Shown here: piece by piece, positions 26,801 to 35,049 of the stretch | Numbering within the stretch: the stretch's first letter is position 1 | Layout of the letters: each line of letters opens with the position of its first letter | Source of the DNA: Maritimibacter sp. DP1N21-5 | GTDB taxonomy: Bacteria; Pseudomonadota; Alphaproteobacteria; Rhodobacterales; Rhodobacteraceae | Length of the DNA stretch: 48,107 nucleotides | NCBI RefSeq assembly: GCF_019218295.1 | Contig: NZ_JAHUZF010000005.1 | Coordinates: forward strand, 1-48,107 | Reading direction: 5' to 3' | Translations under genes and position numbers: made by a program | Notes under the pieces: model-generated | Databases searched by the model: none | Told to the model about the DNA's origin: nothing | The model's input: only the letters and a program-made list of their open reading frames with translations

Positions 26801-27162
26801 TTCACGGGCCGTTCGTTTCGGATGAGGAAGTCGAGGAGATCGTTTCCTACCTCAAATCCTATGGCCCTCCGACCTATGTCGGCGGCGTCGTGGAAGGGGT
26901 GGACGACGAGAAGGCCGACGACATCGACGCGGTGCTGGGCCTCAATACCGGCGGGAACACGAACGGCGAGGATGCGCTTTACGATCAGGCGGTCGCCATC
27001 GTGATCAAGGACCGCAAGTGCTCCACCTCCTATATCCAGCGCAAGCTGGGCATCGGCTACAACAAGGCCGCGCGCCTGGTGGAGCAGATGGAAGACGAGG
27101 GGCTCGTCTCGCCGGCGAACCACGTCGGCAAGCGCGAGATTCTGGTGCCCGAACAGCAGTAG
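23806..27162 (+). CDS. ftsK: FtsK DNA translocase
   Basis: An 1118-residue septal DNA pump that couples chromosome dimer resolution and segregation to division. The N-terminus holds about five membrane helices (25-220). A long linker (about 230-600), rich in Pro, Ala, Gln and acidic residues, follows, then the alpha/beta motor with Walker [10 protein letters not shown] near 767-775 and Walker [11 protein letters not shown] near 900. The C-terminal gamma winged helix ([20 protein letters not shown] near 1075-1095) reads KOPS and activates XerD. It is longer than many alphaproteobacterial homologues because of the linker. It is complete; a hairpin terminator follows. Confidence 0.97.
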   Translation: MAYQLRERDPIFDSATQMMIERRGKELMGIGLVIVGLAIALMMGTYSAEDPGWMSATEGPAQNALGTVGATVASPLAIILGKGAWGFAAAFLIWGVRYILHRGDDRVMSRAIFAPIAVALASVYAATLVPPADWTHSFGLGGLFGDTVLGAVLGVVPGSAGFGLKLMAVAFGLATLIVGAFATGFTRDEIVRIGRFMLVGAVMSYAGLVSLLRIGARGAASGARIGMRGAAQGAAGMAQGVRERQAARREDRSEWTQQSFANMPQDEPMIDEDDHFDAPPPLQASRVIRAEPPMERPVQRAPAPQQPPMRPAQQVAQPAPQPAARQPMPQPVVPAPEPAPAPRGGLLSRVPGLMKRQPEPQPELMDNTFHGDLAGGDDNPDRISAKIATAMKSRAAKAGGMSYAPEEELSTTSQMIASAAARARDQRRAGVERMAQSFRTPQLRAEPPLRAEPPLTLGAPIQHEHMAYEQGNAPMGQDEPMFHHHGGIAMPVETAEDPNIFAQMDDEAPGFDDGDYSTETYHLAPAMRAPAALDAQGHDVALDADYGYDDWRSAEMEPDYDAEPYDPAPAAYAPPPMPEQKKVVQHPVKKPQKLSTRAIAEAQPSLAFDDNMAAYELPPLNLLTNPAIIERHHLSDEALEENARMLENVLDDYGVKGEIVSVRPGPVVTMYELEPAPGLKASRVIGLADDIARSMSALSARVSTVPGRSVIGIELPNANREKVVLREILAARDFGDANMKLPLALGKDIGGDPIVANLAKMPHLLIAGTTGSGKSVAINTMILSLLYRLTPEECRLIMIDPKMLELSVYDGIPHLLSPVVTDPKKAVVALKWTVGEMEERYRKMSKMGVRNIDGYNSRVADAQSRGEMFSRTVQTGFDEDTGEPIFETEEFAPEKLPYIVVIVDEMADLMMVAGKEIEACIQRLAQMARASGIHIIMATQRPSVDVITGTIKANFPTRISFQVTSKVDSRTILGEQGAEQLLGMGDMLYMAGGARITRVHGPFVSDEEVEEIVSYLKSYGPPTYVGGVVEGVDDEKADDIDAVLGLNTGGNTNGEDALYDQAVAIVIKDRKCSTSYIQRKLGIGYNKAARLVEQMEDEGLVSPANHVGKREILVPEQQ

Positions 27163-27230
27163 CCGGGAACAAACTCCCGGCACCAGCACGTTACGAACCC
27201 GGTCTGATATCGCCTATCAGGCCGGGTTTC
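27162..27230 (+). terminator. Terminator structures after ftsK
   Basis: A first stem GCCGGGA/TCCCGGC (27162-27181) includes the end of the ftsK stop region. A second, longer stem AACCCGGTCTGATA/TATCAGGCCGGGTT (27196-27228) has one wobble pair and a five-base loop and is followed by a short T-rich run. Together they probably end the ftsK message before lolA. Confidence 0.6.
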
Positions 27231-27277
27231 GCTTATCCTGGGACAACCGGGATGGAACCGCGCCCCTAAGGACCTAC

Positions 27278-27901
27278 ATGAAGCCCATGAACAGACGTCA
27301 ATTCGCCCTCGCCTTGCCCGCCGTCGCCGCTGCCCTCGCTGCGACCAGCCTGCCTGCCATGGCCCAGCAACTGCCGCTCAATGACCTGTCGCGCTATCTC
27401 AACAGCATCACGACGGCCACGGCGGAGTTCACCCAGATCAACGCAGACGGCTCGATTTCCACCGGGCAGATCCTGCTCAAGCGCCCCGGTCGCGCGCGAT
27501 TCGAATATGCTGCGCCGGACAACACGCTGGTGCTCGCCTCGGCCGGACAACTCGCGATCTTCGACGCCAAGTCGAACACCGGGCCGGAGCAATACCCGCT
27601 CGCCAAGACGCCCCTGAACCTGATCCTTGCGCAGAACGTCGATCTCGCCCGCAATGGCATGGTCATCGCCCATCGCTTCGACGGAACGGCGACCATCGTG
27701 ACGGCGCAGGACCCGGAGCATCCGGAATACGGGAACATCCAGCTCATGTTCACTGCGAATCCTGTCCAGCTTCGGCAGTGGGTGATCACCGACGACACCG
27801 GAGCACAGACGACGACCGTGCTCGGTGAATTGCGTCAGGGTGGTAATCTGCCCGACCGGACGTTTTCGATCGGGGTGGAGAAAGACCGCCGCAACCTCTG
27901 A
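27278..27901 (+). CDS. lolA: LolA, periplasmic lipoprotein carrier
   Basis: A 207-residue periplasmic chaperone that ferries lipoproteins from the LolCDE transporter to the outer membrane. A signal peptide (MNRRQFALALPAVAAALAAT, cleaving after PAMA near residue 29) precedes the beta-barrel-like domain, with family segments TAEFTQINADGS and GRARFEYAAPD near 42-80. The twin arginines make a Tat-like signal, which is unusual for LolA. AAGGA lies before the ATG. It converges on the trm112 gene, the two stop codons abutting as TGATCA. Confidence 0.9.
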   Translation: MKPMNRRQFALALPAVAAALAATSLPAMAQQLPLNDLSRYLNSITTATAEFTQINADGSISTGQILLKRPGRARFEYAAPDNTLVLASAGQLAIFDAKSNTGPEQYPLAKTPLNLILAQNVDLARNGMVIAHRFDGTATIVTAQDPEHPEYGNIQLMFTANPVQLRQWVITDDTGAQTTTVLGELRQGGNLPDRTFSIGVEKDRRNL

Positions 27902-28084
27902 TCAGTCGTCGAGTTTGCGCGCCTCGTCCACCAGCATCACGGGAACGCCTTCCCGGATCGGAAAGGCGAGCTTGGCAGCTTTCGACACGAGCTCCTGCCG
28001 TTCGGGATCATACTCGAGCGGCCGTTGCGTGAGCGGGCAGACCAGCGCTTCGAGCATGTGACGGTCGAAGAGAACCTCTGTCAT
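27902..28084 (-). CDS. Trm112-family small protein
   Basis: A 60-residue protein of the Trm112/YcaR group ([22 protein letters not shown] near 11-32, [12 protein letters not shown] near 40-51). In eukaryotes and some bacteria these activate methyltransferases; the bacterial role is unclear. Only one cysteine of the zinc-binding set remains, as in many proteobacterial members. The start overlaps the Lon-N-domain gene stop as ATGA. It is the last gene of a three-gene coupled run. Confidence 0.85.
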   Translation of the reverse strand: MTEVLFDRHMLEALVCPLTQRPLEYDPERQELVSKAAKLAFPIREGVPVMLVDEARKLDD

Positions 28085-28716
28085 TGCAGGCTCGCGCCCC
28101 CGCCGCCAGATGCCAGCGCAAACTCCATGAGCGTCACCAGCGTTTCGCGCCGGGTGACGAGCGTCGGCGCCTCAAGAAGCGCCTGCTTGTCCTCGGGATC
28201 GAAGGGACAGAGCATCGACAGCGAATTGATCAGAAGCTCGTCCTCGGCTTCCTTGAGGCTGCCCCAGTCAGTGCGCAGGTCCGCCACGTCGAAGTAGCGG
28301 GCAAGCAGGTCGAGGAAGGCGTCCCGGTTCATCGCCGGGTCATGTTCGGCCCGGCCAAGGTCGCGCTCGAAACTGTCCCAGTTCGGGCGGGCGCGGCGAT
28401 AGGGTGTGAACCCGTCGATCTCTTCCACGATCCGGAAGCGGCTGACCCCGGTCAACTGGATCATGTAGCGATTGTCGTCGGTTTCGGTGAAGGACGTGAT
28501 CCGCCCCGCGCATCCGATCTGGTGCAGCCGCTGCCCGCTGTCCTCGGCGGGCTGGACCATCCCGATCAGCCGCCCCGCCGTCTTCAGCGCATCGTCGAAC
28601 ATCGCCAGATAGCGCGGCTCGAAGATGTTGAGCGGCAGCCTCCCCCGAGGGAGAACGACTGCCCCCGGCAGGGGAAACAGCGGCAGGGAATCGGGAAGGT
28701 CCTTGCGTTGGATCAT
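28081..28716 (-). CDS. Lon N-terminal (LON substrate-binding) domain protein
   Basis: A 211-residue stand-alone LON substrate-binding domain ([25 protein letters not shown] near 12-36, then a beta-rich PUA-like half and helical tail). It lacks the AAA+ and protease domains of Lon. Such proteins may capture substrates for proteolysis, unproven. Its ATG overlaps the stop of the thioredoxin-TPR gene as ATGA and its own stop overlaps the Trm112 start, so all three are coupled. Confidence 0.9.
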   Translation of the reverse strand: MIQRKDLPDSLPLFPLPGAVVLPRGRLPLNIFEPRYLAMFDDALKTAGRLIGMVQPAEDSGQRLHQIGCAGRITSFTETDDNRYMIQLTGVSRFRIVEEIDGFTPYRRARPNWDSFERDLGRAEHDPAMNRDAFLDLLARYFDVADLRTDWGSLKEAEDELLINSLSMLCPFDPEDKQALLEAPTLVTRRETLVTLMEFALASGGGGASLQ

Positions 28717-29624
28717 ACGAGGATCAGGGACGACAGTTTGCGCCGGCCCTTGAGCGCGATGGGATCGTTGGGCTTCAGGGCGTCGAAGATCATGAAGAGC
28801 TGCGCCTTTGCCGCGGACTCGTTCCACTCCCGGTCACGCCGGAACAACTCCAGCAGTTCGTCCACCGCGCCTTGCGTGTCACCCGAGGCCTGCAACGCCT
28901 GGGCAAGGTCGAAGCGCGCCTGGTGGTTGTCGGGATCGGCGTCGACCTGCGCGCGCAGGTCATCCACGGGACCGGCGTTTGCCGCCTGTCGGGCCAGCGC
29001 GATCTGGGCGTGGGCGGCTTCGATCGACGGGTCCTTGGAGACTTCGACGGGCGCTCCGTTCAGCACGGCCTCCGCCCCCTCGACGTCGTCCTTCGCAAGG
29101 TGGCACTGGGCCAGCCCGGCATAGGCCGCGGCACGCTTGTCGTCCTCTTCGATGATCGCGGCATAGGTCTGGGCCGCGTCGTCCACCGACCCGGCGGCCA
29201 ACATTTCATCCGCGGCGGCGAGCGCTTCTGCCAGCCCGTCGGTGCCGGCGCTGTCGGCCAGCTTGGCCACGAATTCCTTGATCTGGCTGTGCGGGATCGC
29301 GCCCTGAAACCCATCCACGGGCTGTCCGTCGACGAAAGCATAGACGGTGGGGATCGACTGCACGCGAAGCTGCGCGGCGATCTGCTGATTCTCGTCTACG
29401 TTGACCTTCACCATCTTCACGCGCCCGCCCATGGCGTTCACGGCCTCTTCCAGCGCCGGGCCGAGCGTCTTGCAGGGCCCGCACCAGGGCGCCCAGAAGT
29501 CCACGATCACCGGCACCTCCTTGGAGGCGTCGACGACGTCCTCCATGAAGGTCATTTCGCTGATTTCCTTCACATGCGCGCCGTGGTCGGCGCCGTTCGG
29601 CTTGGCTTGTCCCAGTTCAATCAT
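28713..29624 (-). CDS. Thioredoxin-TPR chaperone (CnoX/YbbN-like)
   Basis: A 303-residue protein with an N-terminal thioredoxin fold (20-125) carrying the CGPC active site (Cys48, Cys51 in FWAPWCGPCK) and a C-terminal TPR-like helical part (130-300). E. coli CnoX lacks the redox pair, but alphaproteobacterial relatives keep it and act as redox-active holdases that deliver clients to GroEL/DnaK. AGGA eight bases before the ATG at 29624 sets the start. It heads the coupled run with the Lon-N and Trm112 genes, and an exonuclease III gene lies 78 bases upstream. Confidence 0.9.
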   Translation of the reverse strand: MIELGQAKPNGADHGAHVKEISEMTFMEDVVDASKEVPVIVDFWAPWCGPCKTLGPALEEAVNAMGGRVKMVKVNVDENQQIAAQLRVQSIPTVYAFVDGQPVDGFQGAIPHSQIKEFVAKLADSAGTDGLAEALAAADEMLAAGSVDDAAQTYAAIIEEDDKRAAAYAGLAQCHLAKDDVEGAEAVLNGAPVEVSKDPSIEAAHAQIALARQAANAGPVDDLRAQVDADPDNHQARFDLAQALQASGDTQGAVDELLELFRRDREWNESAAKAQLFMIFDALKPNDPIALKGRRKLSSLILV

Positions 29625-29701
29625 GGTCGTCGTCCTATCCAGAGTTGTCCCCAATATGGGCGCGATGGCTCAGGCCGCCAACCCCGGCAGCCTGTCGCAG
29701 G

Positions 29702-30490
29702 TCACAGGTCGAAGCTCGCAAAGACCGGCACGTGATCCGAGGGCTTCTCCCAGCCGCGCATCGGACGCAGGATGCGGCTCGAATGCCCCGCGTTGGCGAT
29801 GTCTGGCGTGGCCCATACATGGTCGAGCCGGCGCCCCTTGTCCGCGGCGTCCCAGTCGGCGCTGCGATAGGACCACCAGCTGTAAAGATTGCCCTCGGGA
29901 ATATCCTTGCGCGTGATGTCGACCCATTTGCCCGCGTCCTGCACCTCGCCCAGGGCTTCGACCTCGACCGGCGTATGGCTTACCACCTTGAGCAACTTCT
30001 TGTGGTCCCAGACGTCATCCTCGCGCGGGGCGATGTTGAGATCGCCGACGAGGACGGATTTCTGCGGCGCCTCTTCGTGGAACCAGTCGCGCATCTCGGA
30101 CAGGTAATCGAGCTTCTGACCGAACTTCTCGTTGCGTTCCCGATCCGGCTCGTCCCCACCGGCGGGGACATAGAAATTATGCACCGTCACCCCGTTCTCG
30201 AGCGTCGCCGCCACATGTCGCGCGTGGCCAAGGCGCGCGAAATCGCGATCGCCCGCGTCAACGATCGGGATCTTCGACAGGATCGCCACACCGTTGTAGC
30301 CCTTCTGCCCCCTGGCGACCAGGTGCGTGTAGCCACGGGCGGCGAAGACATCGAGCGGGATCTTGTCGACCGGGCTCTTGCACTCCTGCAAACACAGGAC
30401 ATCGGGGGCCTCCTCCGCCAGCAAGCGCGACACCAGATCGGCACGCAGGCGGACAGAGTTAATGTTCCATGTGGCGAGGGTAAAGGGCAT
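29702..30490 (-). CDS. xth: Exodeoxyribonuclease III
   Basis: A 262-residue AP endonuclease/3' exonuclease for base-excision repair. Family motifs are intact: LATWNINSVR at the start, LCLQECKS near 32-39 (metal-binding Glu), GYNGVAILSK near 64-73, LVGDLNIAP near 145-153 and RRLDHVWAT with SDHVPVFASF at the end (catalytic Asp and His). It reads in the same direction as the thioredoxin-TPR operon but is separated by 78 bases. The upstream gap of about 200 bases to ectD holds both divergent promoters, which I cannot place firmly. Confidence 0.95.
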   Translation of the reverse strand: MPFTLATWNINSVRLRADLVSRLLAEEAPDVLCLQECKSPVDKIPLDVFAARGYTHLVARGQKGYNGVAILSKIPIVDAGDRDFARLGHARHVAATLENGVTVHNFYVPAGGDEPDRERNEKFGQKLDYLSEMRDWFHEEAPQKSVLVGDLNIAPREDDVWDHKKLLKVVSHTPVEVEALGEVQDAGKWVDITRKDIPEGNLYSWWSYRSADWDAADKGRRLDHVWATPDIANAGHSSRILRPMRGWEKPSDHVPVFASFDL

Positions 30491-30697
30491 GTGCGACTCC
30501 GTATTCTGCTCGCGCGGACCCTACCATTTGAAACCGGAATGGCCAGTGGTCGGGCCCCAACCAGCACCTCTCCGCCCGGTGCGCCATCGTCCGCCGGGCT
30601 TGCGACCACAGACTGGAACATGAGACTGCCAGTCCGCGTTAGGGGCGCGCTGCCTAATTTTATGGCGAAATGAAAACTCAACCCGGAGAGGCAAACC

Positions 30698-31657
30698 ATG
30701 AAATTCGAAGCTGGACTCGAAACCATCAAGACCGAGAACGCCGAGCGCATCGACGCCTATCCGACGCGCCTGCCGCGCGAGGAAGACATATCAAAGCGTC
30801 GCGATCCGGTCCTGTGGTCGGAATGGACCGACGCCGCGCCCATTTCCGAAGCCGAAGCACAGCATTACAACGACAAAGGATATCTCGTCCGCCACGACGT
30901 GTTCACACCGGAGGAACTGGAGCTTCTGGTCTCTACCGCCGCCAAACTGCGCGACACCCCGGCGCAGGAACGGCCGGCGGACTTCGTCACCGAGCCGGAG
31001 GGGGACGAGATTCGCACGGTCTTTCGGCTCGACGAACACTCCCCCATCTTCGCGCGACTCGCCGCGGACAGCCGGCTGGCCGGCGTCGCCCAGTTTCTTT
31101 TGAACGACAAGGTCTATCTCCACCAGTCACGGCTCAATTATAAGCCGGGGTTCAAAGGAAAAGAGTTTTACTGGCATTCGGACTTCGAAACCTGGCACGC
31201 CGAGGACGGGCTCCCCCGGATGCGGGCGGTGTCGGCGTCGGTGCTGCTGACCGACAACTCGCGTCTCAATGGGCCGCTCTTGCTCATCCCCGGATCGCAG
31301 GGTGAATTCATCGCCTGCCTCGGCGAAACCCCGGAGGACAATCACGAGCAATCGCTGAAGGCGCAGACCGTCGGGGTGCCGCAGCCCGACACGATCCGCC
31401 GCTTCGCCTCGCACTATGGCCTCGATGCGGCGACCGGTCCGGCTGGCACTGTTGTCTTCTTCGACTGCAACACGCTCCACGGCTCGAACGGCAACATCAC
31501 GCCCGACCCGCGTTCGAACGCGTTCTTCGTGTTCAACGCGGTCACAAACCGTCCCGTCGGCCCCTTCGCGGCCAAGGCGCCCCGGCCCAAATGGCTCGCC
31601 AACCGGGACCGTATCGCTCCAATCTCGGTCGTCGACGGCCCCATTGCCGGGCACTAG
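30698..31657 (+). CDS. ectD: Ectoine hydroxylase (EctD), phytanoyl-CoA dioxygenase family
   Basis: A 319-residue Fe(II)/2-oxoglutarate dioxygenase that hydroxylates ectoine to 5-hydroxyectoine. The iron ligands are His160 and Asp162 (YWHSDFETWHAEDG) and His261 (DCNTLHGSNGNITPDPRSN), all within EctD signature blocks. Length is usual for EctD. GGAGAG precedes the ATG. The ectA, ectB and ectC genes for making ectoine are not in the neighbourhood, so the cell either encodes them elsewhere or takes up ectoine and modifies it. The message ends close to a minus-strand terminator of the adjacent sRNA candidate. Confidence 0.9.
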   Translation: MKFEAGLETIKTENAERIDAYPTRLPREEDISKRRDPVLWSEWTDAAPISEAEAQHYNDKGYLVRHDVFTPEELELLVSTAAKLRDTPAQERPADFVTEPEGDEIRTVFRLDEHSPIFARLAADSRLAGVAQFLLNDKVYLHQSRLNYKPGFKGKEFYWHSDFETWHAEDGLPRMRAVSASVLLTDNSRLNGPLLLIPGSQGEFIACLGETPEDNHEQSLKAQTVGVPQPDTIRRFASHYGLDAATGPAGTVVFFDCNTLHGSNGNITPDPRSNAFFVFNAVTNRPVGPFAAKAPRPKWLANRDRIAPISVVDGPIAGH

Positions 31658-31671
31658 GCCACGCAGAAACG

Positions 31672-31702
31672 GACAAAAAAAGACCCGGCGGGAAGCCGGG
31701 TC
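31672..31702 (-). terminator. Strong terminator of the minus-strand sRNA candidate / regulator mRNA
   Basis: The minus strand forms a perfect eight-base stem GACCCGGC/GCCGGGTC (31702-31682) with a five-base loop, followed by seven T residues. This is the best intrinsic terminator in the window. It faces away from ectD and ends transcripts coming from the response-regulator side. Confidence 0.85.
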
Positions 31703-31800
31703 AGTCCAACAGGGAGGATCCCGTGTTATTACCCCAACACGGGGAGGGGATGTCGTGAACCCCGGTAGAGGGGGAGAGAACTCGCCCCGGTATTCCATCG
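31672..31800 (-). ncRNA. Candidate trans-acting small RNA or 3'-UTR sRNA
   Basis: Between the response-regulator stop and the terminator, the minus strand folds into three hairpins: one at 31770-31788 (GGGG with GAG/CTC, one bulge), a perfect eight-base stem CCCGTGTT/AACACGGG at 31720-31743, and the terminator. Single-stranded parts are C-rich: CATCCCCTCCCC and GATCCTCCCTG contain CCTCC, the exact complement of a ribosome site. That recalls C-rich sRNAs in Rhodobacter. The 5' end is uncertain; no clear own promoter is seen, so it may be processed from the upstream regulator mRNA. Confidence 0.55.
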
Positions 31801-31865
31801 TGTCCTAACTTCAGACTACCCGAAAATCGCACCAAAAAGTAGCGCGTTTTTGACCCCTGTGGCCG

Positions 31866-32552
31866 TCAGGCAACAAGCCTGTATCCACCGCTTTCGGTCA
31901 CCAGCAGCCGCGCGTTGGAGGGATCGGGTTCGATCTTCTGACGCAGGCGGTAGATATGGGTTTCCAGCGTATGGGTCGTGACCCCGGCGTTGTAGCCCCA
32001 GACCTCGTGCAGAAGAACGTCCCTTGCCACGACACTTTCCTGCGCACGATAGAGAAACTTCAGGATGTTGGTTTCCTTCTCGGTCAGACGAATCTTCTTT
32101 TCGTCCTCGGTGATGAGCATCTTCATCGCCGGCTTGAAGGTATAGGGCCCAAGCTGGAACACCGCGTCTTCGCTTTGCTCATGCTGGCGAAGCTGCGCAC
32201 GGATCCGGGCCAGAAGCACGGGAAACTTGAAGGGCTTCGTCACATAGTCGTTTGCCCCGGCATCAAGGCCGAGAATCGTGTCGGCGTCGCTGTCGTGTCC
32301 GGTCAGCATGAGGACGGGACATTTCACGCCCTGCTTGCGCATCAACTTGCAAAGCTCGCGACCGTCGGTGTCGGGCAGGCCCACGTCGAGGATGACCAGA
32401 TCGTGGATCTGCTCCTTGACCTTCTGCATGGCCTCGGCCCCGTTGGCGGCCTCGAAGACCTCGAAATCCTCGGTCATGACAAGCTGTTCGGCCAGAGCCT
32501 CACGGATATCTTCGTCGTCGTCGACGAGCAGGATGTTCTTCTGGGTCGCCAT
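31866..32552 (-). CDS. OmpR/PhoB-family response regulator (CenR-like)
   Basis: A 228-residue two-component regulator. The receiver domain has its acidic pocket (DDDEDI near 11-16), phosphorylation site Asp56 (LVILDVGLPDTDG) and the Lys of TKPF near 106; the C-terminal winged helix (RLTEKETNILKFLY and THTLETHIYRLRQKIE) binds DNA. The sequence is of the highly conserved type found in Rhodobacteraceae and I think it is CenR, the essential cell-envelope regulator, but this is from memory. A strong AAGGAGG ribosome site precedes the ATG. No histidine kinase is adjacent. The 3' UTR carries the sRNA candidate. Confidence 0.92.
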   Translation of the reverse strand: MATQKNILLVDDDEDIREALAEQLVMTEDFEVFEAANGAEAMQKVKEQIHDLVILDVGLPDTDGRELCKLMRKQGVKCPVLMLTGHDSDADTILGLDAGANDYVTKPFKFPVLLARIRAQLRQHEQSEDAVFQLGPYTFKPAMKMLITEDEKKIRLTEKETNILKFLYRAQESVVARDVLLHEVWGYNAGVTTHTLETHIYRLRQKIEPDPSNARLLVTESGGYRLVA

Positions 32553-32718
32553 CTGGTCCTCCTTGCCATGATCGTTCGCTTACATCTGGCAGGTGCGCAT
32601 CCCACACGATCCCGGCAACATTTGCTGCAATCGACTCACGCGGACGTGTCGAATGTGCGTGGAATGTTTCACTTTCCGGGCGCGCGCTCTATCTAGGGGC
32701 GAGAGATAAGGGACCGAT

Positions 32719-33804
32719 ATGAGCCTCAGACCCAGCCAGACCGAGCTGACCGCCCGCGCCCGCGCCGACCTGCGGATGGGGCTTCCCGTGGTGATCGAGA
32801 TCGCCGGTCAGGCCGCGCTCGTCGTGGCCAGTGAAACGCTGGGGCCCGCGCGGCTGGCCGACCTGCGCGGATTCGGGCAGGTCATCCTCGCGGTCACGCC
32901 CCGCCGCGCGGCCACGCTGAAGGCCCGTGCCTATTCCGACAACGTGGCCCGCGTGATCGTGCCCGAGGACGAAGGCGTTGAGTGGATCACCGGAGTCGCG
33001 GACCCGGCGGACGACCTGCGAAAGCCGATGAAGGGTCCTCTCCTGACCGAACGGGGCGGAGACGACCGTATCGCGACGGCGGCCATCGTGCTGGCAAAGT
33101 CCGCAATGCTCTTGCCTGCCGCGGTCATGGTGTCTCTGGACGACGGGCTCGCCGTGGCGCTCGAGCATGGGCTCACGCGGCTCGACCTGACCGATGCGCC
33201 GGCCGAGGCGCCCCTCGCCACGCTCGCTGAAGTGGTGTCGGCGCGGGTGCCGCTCGAAGTGTCCGAGGCCGGGCGGCTCCATATCTATCGTCCCGAAGAC
33301 GGCGGAGAAGAGCATTACGCCGTGGAAATCGGTCGTCCCTACCGCGACGAGCCGGTCCTCGCGCGGCTTCATTCGGCTTGTTTCACCGGCGACCTGCTTG
33401 GCTCGCTCAAATGCGACTGCGGTCCACAGCTTCGCGCGGCCCTTGGCGCGATGGGGGCGAACGGCACGGGGGTTCTGCTCTATCTCAACCAGGAGGGGCG
33501 CGGGATCGGGCTTGCCAACAAGATGCGCGCCTATTCGCTTCAGGATCAGGGTTTCGACACGGTCGAGGCGAACCACCGGCTCGGCTTCGAAGACGACGAG
33601 CGGGATTTCCGGATCGGGTCGGAGATCCTGAAGAAGATGGGGTTCTCCTCGGTGCGGCTGATGACCAACAACCCCGCCAAGGTCGCGATGATGGAAGCGC
33701 AGGGGATTCGCGTGGCCGAGCGCGTGCCGCTCAAGGTCGGGCGCGGGGCGCATAATACGGCCTATCTCGACACCAAGGCGGCGAAGAGCGGGCATCTCCT
33801 GTGA
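32719..33804 (+). CDS. ribA: GTP cyclohydrolase II
   Basis: A 361-residue enzyme opening the imidazole ring of GTP in the first step of riboflavin synthesis. The C-terminal 190 residues hold the zinc cysteines (SACFTGDLLGSLKCDCG near 219-235), NQEGRGIGLANKMRAYSLQD near 257-276 and NNPAKVAMM near 317. The N-terminal 170 residues occupy the place of the RibB domain in RibBA fusions but lack the dihydroxybutanone-phosphate synthase motifs, so that half is probably degenerate or has another role. AGGGA before the ATG. The stop overlaps the next GTG as GTGA. Confidence 0.93.
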   Translation: MSLRPSQTELTARARADLRMGLPVVIEIAGQAALVVASETLGPARLADLRGFGQVILAVTPRRAATLKARAYSDNVARVIVPEDEGVEWITGVADPADDLRKPMKGPLLTERGGDDRIATAAIVLAKSAMLLPAAVMVSLDDGLAVALEHGLTRLDLTDAPAEAPLATLAEVVSARVPLEVSEAGRLHIYRPEDGGEEHYAVEIGRPYRDEPVLARLHSACFTGDLLGSLKCDCGPQLRAALGAMGANGTGVLLYLNQEGRGIGLANKMRAYSLQDQGFDTVEANHRLGFEDDERDFRIGSEILKKMGFSSVRLMTNNPAKVAMMEAQGIRVAERVPLKVGRGAHNTAYLDTKAAKSGHLL

Positions 33805-34307
33805 TCCGGGATCTGGTCGTGACGGGCCATCGTGCGCGCTTCCTGGGCCGACAATTTCCGGTGGCCATCGGTCGAAACGGCATCACCACCGATAAACGCG
33901 AGGGCGACGGCGCAACGCCAGCGGGCGTCTGGCGCCTGATGGAGGGCGGATATCGCGCGGATCGGTTGGCGCGGCCGGATGCCCCCTTCCCGCTTTACCC
34001 AACCGGACCCCGCGACCTCTGGTCCGATGCCCCGGATGCGCCGGACTACAACCACCTCGTGCGCGCGCCCTATGCGCCATCACATGAACGGCTGCGCCGC
34101 GCGGACCCGCTTTACGACGTATTCGTCGTAACCGACTGGAACTGGCCCGAGGCGACACCCGGCAAGGGATCGGCGATCTTCGTGCATTGCTGGCGTGGAC
34201 CGCTCAGGCCCACGGCGGGCTGTCTGGCGTTCCGGCCCGAACACCTGCGCTGGATTCTGGACCGGTGGACGCCCCGCTCCCGCGTGATCGTGCGGCCTCA
34301 GTCGTAG
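33801..34307 (+). CDS. L,D-transpeptidase (YkuD-fold) family protein
   Basis: A 168-residue protein with a YkuD-type catalytic block, FVHCWRGPLRPTAGCLAF near 131-148, containing the His and the nucleophile Cys (x-G-C) of L,D-transpeptidases. These enzymes cross-link or anchor to peptidoglycan, but this one has no evident signal peptide, which leaves its location and true activity unclear. It starts at GTG 33801, overlapping the ribA stop as GTGA. Its 3' end overlaps that of the convergent YggS gene by ten bases. Confidence 0.83.
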   Translation: MIRDLVVTGHRARFLGRQFPVAIGRNGITTDKREGDGATPAGVWRLMEGGYRADRLARPDAPFPLYPTGPRDLWSDAPDAPDYNHLVRAPYAPSHERLRRADPLYDVFVVTDWNWPEATPGKGSAIFVHCWRGPLRPTAGCLAFRPEHLRWILDRWTPRSRVIVRPQS

Positions 34308-34951
34308 TCGCGTTCGCCGAAAATGGCGGACCCGACGCGGACATAGGTCGCACCCTGTGCAACGGCCCTCTCAAAGTCGCTCGACATGCCCATGGACAGC
34401 TCGGCAATCCCGTTCCGTGCGGCGATTTTTGCGAGGAGCGCAAAGTGGAGCGACGGCTCCTCATCGACCGGCGGGATGCACATGAGCCCCTCAATGGTCA
34501 GACCCAGGTCACGACATTCGGCAAGGAACCCATCCACGTCAGCCGGCAGGACGCCCGCCTTCTGGTCCTCTTCCCCGGTGTTCACCTGAACGAAGAGGCG
34601 CGGACAATGGCCAAGCTCGTCCGCCAGCCGCGCGATCGTCTTGGCGAGCTTCGGGCGATCGACGGTTTCGATCACGTCGAACAGCTCCATCGCCTGCCGC
34701 GCCTTGTTGGTCTGGAGCGGTCCGATCAGGTGAAGTTCGACCCCCGGGAACCGGTCGCGCAGCTCCGGCCATTTGCCCGCCGCTTCCTGAACCTTGTTCT
34801 CTCCGAACCGACGGTGACCCTCTTCCAGAACCGCGACGACCCGGTCGAGCGGCTGGACCTTCGACACGGCGACCAGCTTCGTGGACCCGGGCGCCCGACC
34901 CACGCGGGTTTCTTCATCCTGAATGCGTTGGATGATCTCGGTCAGCGGCAT
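34298..34951 (-). CDS. YggS/PROSC-family PLP homeostasis protein
   Basis: A 217-residue PLP-binding protein that buffers pyridoxal phosphate in the cytoplasm. The PLP lysine lies in KLVAVSKVQ near 25-33; GENKVQEA near 51-58, HLIGPLQTNKA near 75-85 and LSMGMSSDFERAV near 185-197 are family hallmarks. AAGGAG stands nine bases before the ATG at 34951, so I chose it over the GTG three codons upstream, which abuts the ribosome site. It converges on the transpeptidase-like gene. Confidence 0.93.
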   Translation of the reverse strand: MPLTEIIQRIQDEETRVGRAPGSTKLVAVSKVQPLDRVVAVLEEGHRRFGENKVQEAAGKWPELRDRFPGVELHLIGPLQTNKARQAMELFDVIETVDRPKLAKTIARLADELGHCPRLFVQVNTGEEDQKAGVLPADVDGFLAECRDLGLTIEGLMCIPPVDEEPSLHFALLAKIAARNGIAELSMGMSSDFERAVAQGATYVRVGSAIFGERDYD

Positions 34952-34994
34952 GGCGGTCACTCCTTTTCAGGACCCGACAGAACATGACGCTGCA

Positions 34995-35027
34995 CAAAAG
35001 AAAAGAGCGGGCGCAAGGCCCGCTCTT
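34995..35027 (-). terminator. Rho-independent terminator after the porin gene
   Basis: On the minus strand AAGAGCGGGC / GCCCGCTCTT form a perfect ten-base stem (35027-35003) with a five-base loop, followed by TTCTTTTG. It lies 23 bases past the porin stop, as expected for a highly expressed gene. Confidence 0.88.
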
Positions 35028-35049
35028 CCCTGTTCAAATCCCGATGGGA

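Noticed and set aside
31682..31702. The hairpin as a terminator for ectD on the plus strand
   Set aside because: On the plus strand it is followed by AGTCC, not T residues; the T-run is on the minus strand.
32553..32718. Possible FMN riboswitch before ribA
   Set aside because: The conserved RFN-element core sequences are absent from the 166-base gap.
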